Below the pieces are notes generated by a model. It made no database searches. It worked only from the letters and a program-made list of their open reading frames with translations, and was not told the DNA's origin. From Deltaproteobacteria bacterium (GTDB lineage Bacteria > Desulfobacterota > Desulfobacteria > Desulfobacterales > ETH-SRB1): a stretch of 5,692 nt of DNA. The translations under genes were made by a program, and so were the position numbers. This document shows, in pieces, positions 2,694 through 5,692 of this stretch; position 1 is the first letter of the stretch; each line of letters starts with the position of its first letter. Location of the stretch: contig JAFCZU010000287.1 of NCBI GenBank assembly GCA_019314185.1, forward strand, positions 1-5,692. The letters run 5' to 3'.

Positions 2694-5692
2694 ATGAAAC
2701 TAAATCAAGATAAAATTACACTTCAACAATTGATTGATATAATCCCTGACAGGCATTCCAGCATAGACTGTGTAGGGATGTCGGGCTCTGACAAGGCATA
2801 TTTTGTGTCCAGGCTGATCTTGCGCCACAGCATGCCGATTTTTGTACTTGTATCGTCACAAAAAGATGCAGACATGTTTTGTGACGACCTGATCTTTTTT
2901 ACAAATAAGATCAAACAGCCTGTAATATGTTTCCCTCCTTACAATATTTTACCGTTTAAGCGTCTTGCTTACCACAGCGAAACAGCGGCAAAGCGTATCA
3001 GCGCACTTTATACGCTTACAACAGGCAAAACATCTCCAATTGTAGTGACAACCGTAAGCGCTATACTGCAAAAGCTTATACCAAAGCATGAACTATGCGA
3101 TTATGTAGAACTTATAATGGCTGGGGAGGAGATAGACAGGGATTTATTGATAGAGAAGCTGGTTGCAGGGGGTTATATGCGCACCGGCATTGTTGAGGAA
3201 CCGGGGGATTTTGCTGTAAGAGGGGGTATCCTGGATGTTTTTTCTCCACTTTATTCCGATCCATTGAGAATCGAGCTTTTTGGAGATACAGTAGATTCGT
3301 TAAGGTTTTTTTCAGCAATAAGTCAGAGAAAAATAAAAACTATACAGGAGGCTGTTATACTCCCCGCGAGGGAAGCTATCCTGAGAAAAAACAATATTGC
3401 TCAGATAATAAATCGTGTGAGGAATCAGGCATCATCTCTTAATATACCTGTGACAAAGGTAAGAGCCCTTGTTGACAGTATCAAAAAGGAAGGCATGTTT
3501 CCTGGGATTGAGAGCCAGATTTCGATGATTTATCCGGAGCTCGATACATTTTTTGACTATATCCCTGAAAATGCTCTTTTTGTTCTTATAGAACCCTCGG
3601 AACTGGATAAGGCTGCCGCTGAATCAGAGGAACAAACGGCCAGGAACTACCTGGCCGCCCGTAAAGAGGCCAGCTTGTGTGTTGAGCCAGATTCCTTGTA
3701 TCTGAAATGGACAACGGGAAAAGAGATCCTCTCGAAAAAAAAGCCTATAAGCTTAAAAAGGCTCCCTGTATCAAAAAAAGATTCTGTTGATTTACAATAT
3801 GATTTTTCTGTTAGAGACAATATTTTTTTGAGAGAGGAATTAAAGGGTTGTCGTGGGAAAGAGGATATCCTTTTGCCTCTTATATCCTGGATTAATGATA
3901 AAAAGGAATCCAGGCATAATACACTTCTTGTATGCAGTACCAGATCACGGATTGACCGGTTGAAATCATTACTTGCGCCATACGGCATTCAACCTGAATT
4001 TGTTAATGGTTTCCCTGACAAAAAAAACGGTAATGGAAAAGTTTACATATGCCTTGGCAGGGTTTCATCAGGTTTTGTATGGTCTGTTGAATTACTGGCA
4101 ATAATTACAGAGGATGAAATATTCGGTGCAAAACACCGCGCCAGAAAGATATCAAAACATAAACAAAAGGTTCAAGAGCTTTTTACCTTTGAGAGTTTAA
4201 AACTATCGGATTGTGTTGTTCATATTGAGCATGGTATCGGGTGTTATAACGGTCTTATAAAATTGAATGTCAACGGGACAACAAATGATTACCTTTTGAT
4301 AATCTACAAAGATGATGATAAGCTCTATCTTCCTGTAGATCGCTTGAATATGGTGCAGAAATATATGGGAGTAAATGGGGTTGAGCCTGTTCTTGATAAG
4401 ATGGGCGGTAAATCCTGGGAACGTACGAAAAACAAAGTAAAAAAATCGGTGGAGAAAATTGCAGGTGAGCTGCTTAAGCTTTATGCGGAGCGTAAGGTAA
4501 AGAAAGGTTTTGCCTATAAGGGGATAGGCGGTTATTTCAAGGACTTTGAGGCGAGTTTTGCCTATGAAGAGACAGAAGGCCAGCTCAGGGCCATAGACGA
4601 AGTGTTACATGACATGAATAAGCCGGTTCCTATGGACAGGCTTGTGTGTGGTGATGTAGGCTACGGTAAAACAGAGGTGGCTCTTCGGGCATCTTTTTTG
4701 GCGGTAAACAATTATAAGCAGGTTGCGGTATTAGTTCCAACCACAGTGCTTGCCCAGCAGCATTTTGAGACATTTTCCGAGCGTTTTGAGTCTTACCCTG
4801 TTAATGTTGCATGTTTAAGCAGATTTCGCTCTTTACGTGAGCAGCGGGCAATTATAGATGGTCTTAAATCCGGTAAAATAGATGTTGTTATTGGAACGCA
4901 CAGGCTTCTTCAGAAAGATATTGTTTTTAAAGACATTGGGCTTGTTATACTTGATGAAGAACAGCGATTTGGCGTTAAACATAAGGAGAAGCTGAAAAAA
5001 ATCAGAACCACTGTTGATGTTCTGGCCTTAACGGCAACCCCTATACCGAGAACCCTTCATATGTCACTCATGGGGATGCGTGATATAAGTGTAATCTCTA
5101 CTCCGCCGAATCATCGTCGATCAATTATAACATATATTTCTGAGCTGGATGATGTCGTTATTTCCGAAGCAATAAGGAAGGAGCTGGAAAGAAAAGGCCA
5201 GATATTTTTTGTGCATAACAACATTCATAGTATATGGGCAATTGCAAAAAAACTGCAGGAACTTGTTCCGGAGGTAAGGCTTGACGTTGCCCATGGTCGT
5301 CTTGATGAAGATGATCTGGAAAAAGTCATGTTTCGTTTCATGAATAAAGAAATTGATATGCTCGTATGCACAACCATAATTGAATCCGGCCTTGATATAC
5401 CTTCGGCAAATACCATACTTATCAATCGGGCGGACAGATTCGGGCTGGCTCAGATGTACCAGTTGCGTGGACGTGTGGGGCGGGCCGATGAACAGGCATA
5501 TGCATACCTCTTTATTCCGAATGAGAGTGGATTAAGCAGGGATGCACAAAAGCGGCTTAAGGTTTTGATGGAGCACAGCGATCTTGGTTCAGGTTTTCAA
5601 ATAGCTATGAGCGATCTGAAGCTCAGGGGAGGAGGCGCTGTTTTAGGGGCTTCCCAGTCCGGCCATATAGCTGCTGTAGGTTATGACATGTT
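2694..5692 (+). CDS. mfd: Transcription-repair coupling factor Mfd (3' end beyond window)
   Basis: Mfd is an ATP-driven DNA translocase that pushes RNA polymerase off lesions and recruits UvrA to start nucleotide excision repair. Here 999 codons are seen of about 1150 expected; the C-terminal autoinhibitory region (D7) is cut off by the window. Domains: UvrB-like N-terminal module at about 1-330, with GGYMRTG (159) and AVRGGILDVF; RNA polymerase-interacting domain at about 495-570 with VHIEHGIG (His 510); helicase lobe 1 with Walker A GDVGYGKT (653-660), Walker B DEEQ (754-757) and TATPIPRT (780-787); helicase lobe 2 and the translocation motif with TTIIESGLDIP and RGRVGR (925-930); then SQSGHIAAVGYDM at the window edge. 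All catalytic motifs are intact and there is no frameshift. ATG 2694 fits the family's start; in-frame TTG 2688 is the only upstream alternative before a TGA at 2679. No Shine-Dalgarno is visible. It is divergent from tRNA-Thr. Confidence 0.97.
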   Translation, partial: MKLNQDKITLQQLIDIIPDRHSSIDCVGMSGSDKAYFVSRLILRHSMPIFVLVSSQKDADMFCDDLIFFTNKIKQPVICFPPYNILPFKRLAYHSETAAKRISALYTLTTGKTSPIVVTTVSAILQKLIPKHELCDYVELIMAGEEIDRDLLIEKLVAGGYMRTGIVEEPGDFAVRGGILDVFSPLYSDPLRIELFGDTVDSLRFFSAISQRKIKTIQEAVILPAREAILRKNNIAQIINRVRNQASSLNIPVTKVRALVDSIKKEGMFPGIESQISMIYPELDTFFDYIPENALFVLIEPSELDKAAAESEEQTARNYLAARKEASLCVEPDSLYLKWTTGKEILSKKKPISLKRLPVSKKDSVDLQYDFSVRDNIFLREELKGCRGKEDILLPLISWINDKKESRHNTLLVCSTRSRIDRLKSLLAPYGIQPEFVNGFPDKKNGNGKVYICLGRVSSGFVWSVELLAIITEDEIFGAKHRARKISKHKQKVQELFTFESLKLSDCVVHIEHGIGCYNGLIKLNVNGTTNDYLLIIYKDDDKLYLPVDRLNMVQKYMGVNGVEPVLDKMGGKSWERTKNKVKKSVEKIAGELLKLYAERKVKKGFAYKGIGGYFKDFEASFAYEETEGQLRAIDEVLHDMNKPVPMDRLVCGDVGYGKTEVALRASFLAVNNYKQVAVLVPTTVLAQQHFETFSERFESYPVNVACLSRFRSLREQRAIIDGLKSGKIDVVIGTHRLLQKDIVFKDIGLVILDEEQRFGVKHKEKLKKIRTTVDVLALTATPIPRTLHMSLMGMRDISVISTPPNHRRSIITYISELDDVVISEAIRKELERKGQIFFVHNNIHSIWAIAKKLQELVPEVRLDVAHGRLDEDDLEKVMFRFMNKEIDMLVCTTIIESGLDIPSANTILINRADRFGLAQMYQLRGRVGRADEQAYAYLFIPNESGLSRDAQKRLKVLMEHSDLGSGFQIAMSDLKLRGGGAVLGASQSGHIAAVGYDM

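Noticed and set aside
2483..2713. Plus-strand 76-codon frame across tRNA-Thr
   Set aside because: It runs through the terminator and antisense of the tRNA and overlaps the mfd start. The phrase SRRAESNRLPADYESAALPT is the usual false translation of an antisense tRNA.
2678..2713. ATG 2678 as the mfd start
   Set aside because: It is in another frame and stops at TAA 2711-2713. The mfd frame begins at ATG 2694.
3112..5425. Minus-strand frames within mfd
   Set aside because: Antisense shadows; the plus-strand mfd frame is uninterrupted with all family motifs.

Overview
The window reads as bacterial chromosome, probably from a sulfate-reducer-type deltaproteobacterium (Desulfobacterota). That placement rests on an impression of the Mfd sequence, the moderate AT richness and the purine-rich minisatellite-like spacers, so it is tentative. 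Two parts look like ordinary core genome: the far left (the terminator and 3' end of a tRNA-Lys gene) and everything from about 2550 rightwards (tRNA-Thr and mfd). Between them lies roughly 2.3 kb with no intact gene, made of pieces of broken genes.

Layout. 1-108: AT-rich, nothing recognised. 109-146: strong terminator hairpin. 151-196: 3' part only of a minus-strand tRNA-Lys(CTT), cut at the anticodon stem, the classic scar of tRNA-targeted integration. 218-512: frameshifted minus-strand remnant resembling the C-terminal part of a T5orf172/MUG113-type GIY-YIG protein. 503-931: minus-strand tyrosine recombinase with a complete catalytic domain but no N-terminal domains, cut exactly where a repeat element begins. 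932-1272: non-coding MITE-like repeat with three copies of a 16-bp end sequence and long imperfect terminal inverted repeats. 1273-1605: internal piece of a LegC-type DegT/DnrJ/EryC1 aminotransferase. 1621-1725: probable C-terminal piece of a sugar-nucleotide epimerase. 1990-2139 and 2096-2311: C-terminal and then N-terminal pieces of WbpL/WecA-type glycosyl-1-phosphate transferases. 2312-2550: no gene recognised; a short tandem repeat. 2551-2581: terminator. 2591-2666: complete tRNA-Thr(CGT), minus strand. 2694 to the end: mfd, plus strand, running off the window.

How it fits together. An integrative element probably entered the 3' end of tRNA-Lys, bringing the recombinase and the GIY-YIG-like gene. 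It then decayed, helped by a small inverted-repeat element that now joins the broken recombinase to a broken aminotransferase. The aminotransferase, epimerase and glycosyltransferase pieces are all types found in O-antigen or capsule clusters, so they look like the debris of one surface-polysaccharide locus. The only apparently functional genes are tRNA-Thr and mfd, which are divergent and share a short AT-rich promoter region. I found no intact novel system. The interesting content is the integration scar, the repeat element and the scrambled polysaccharide fragments.
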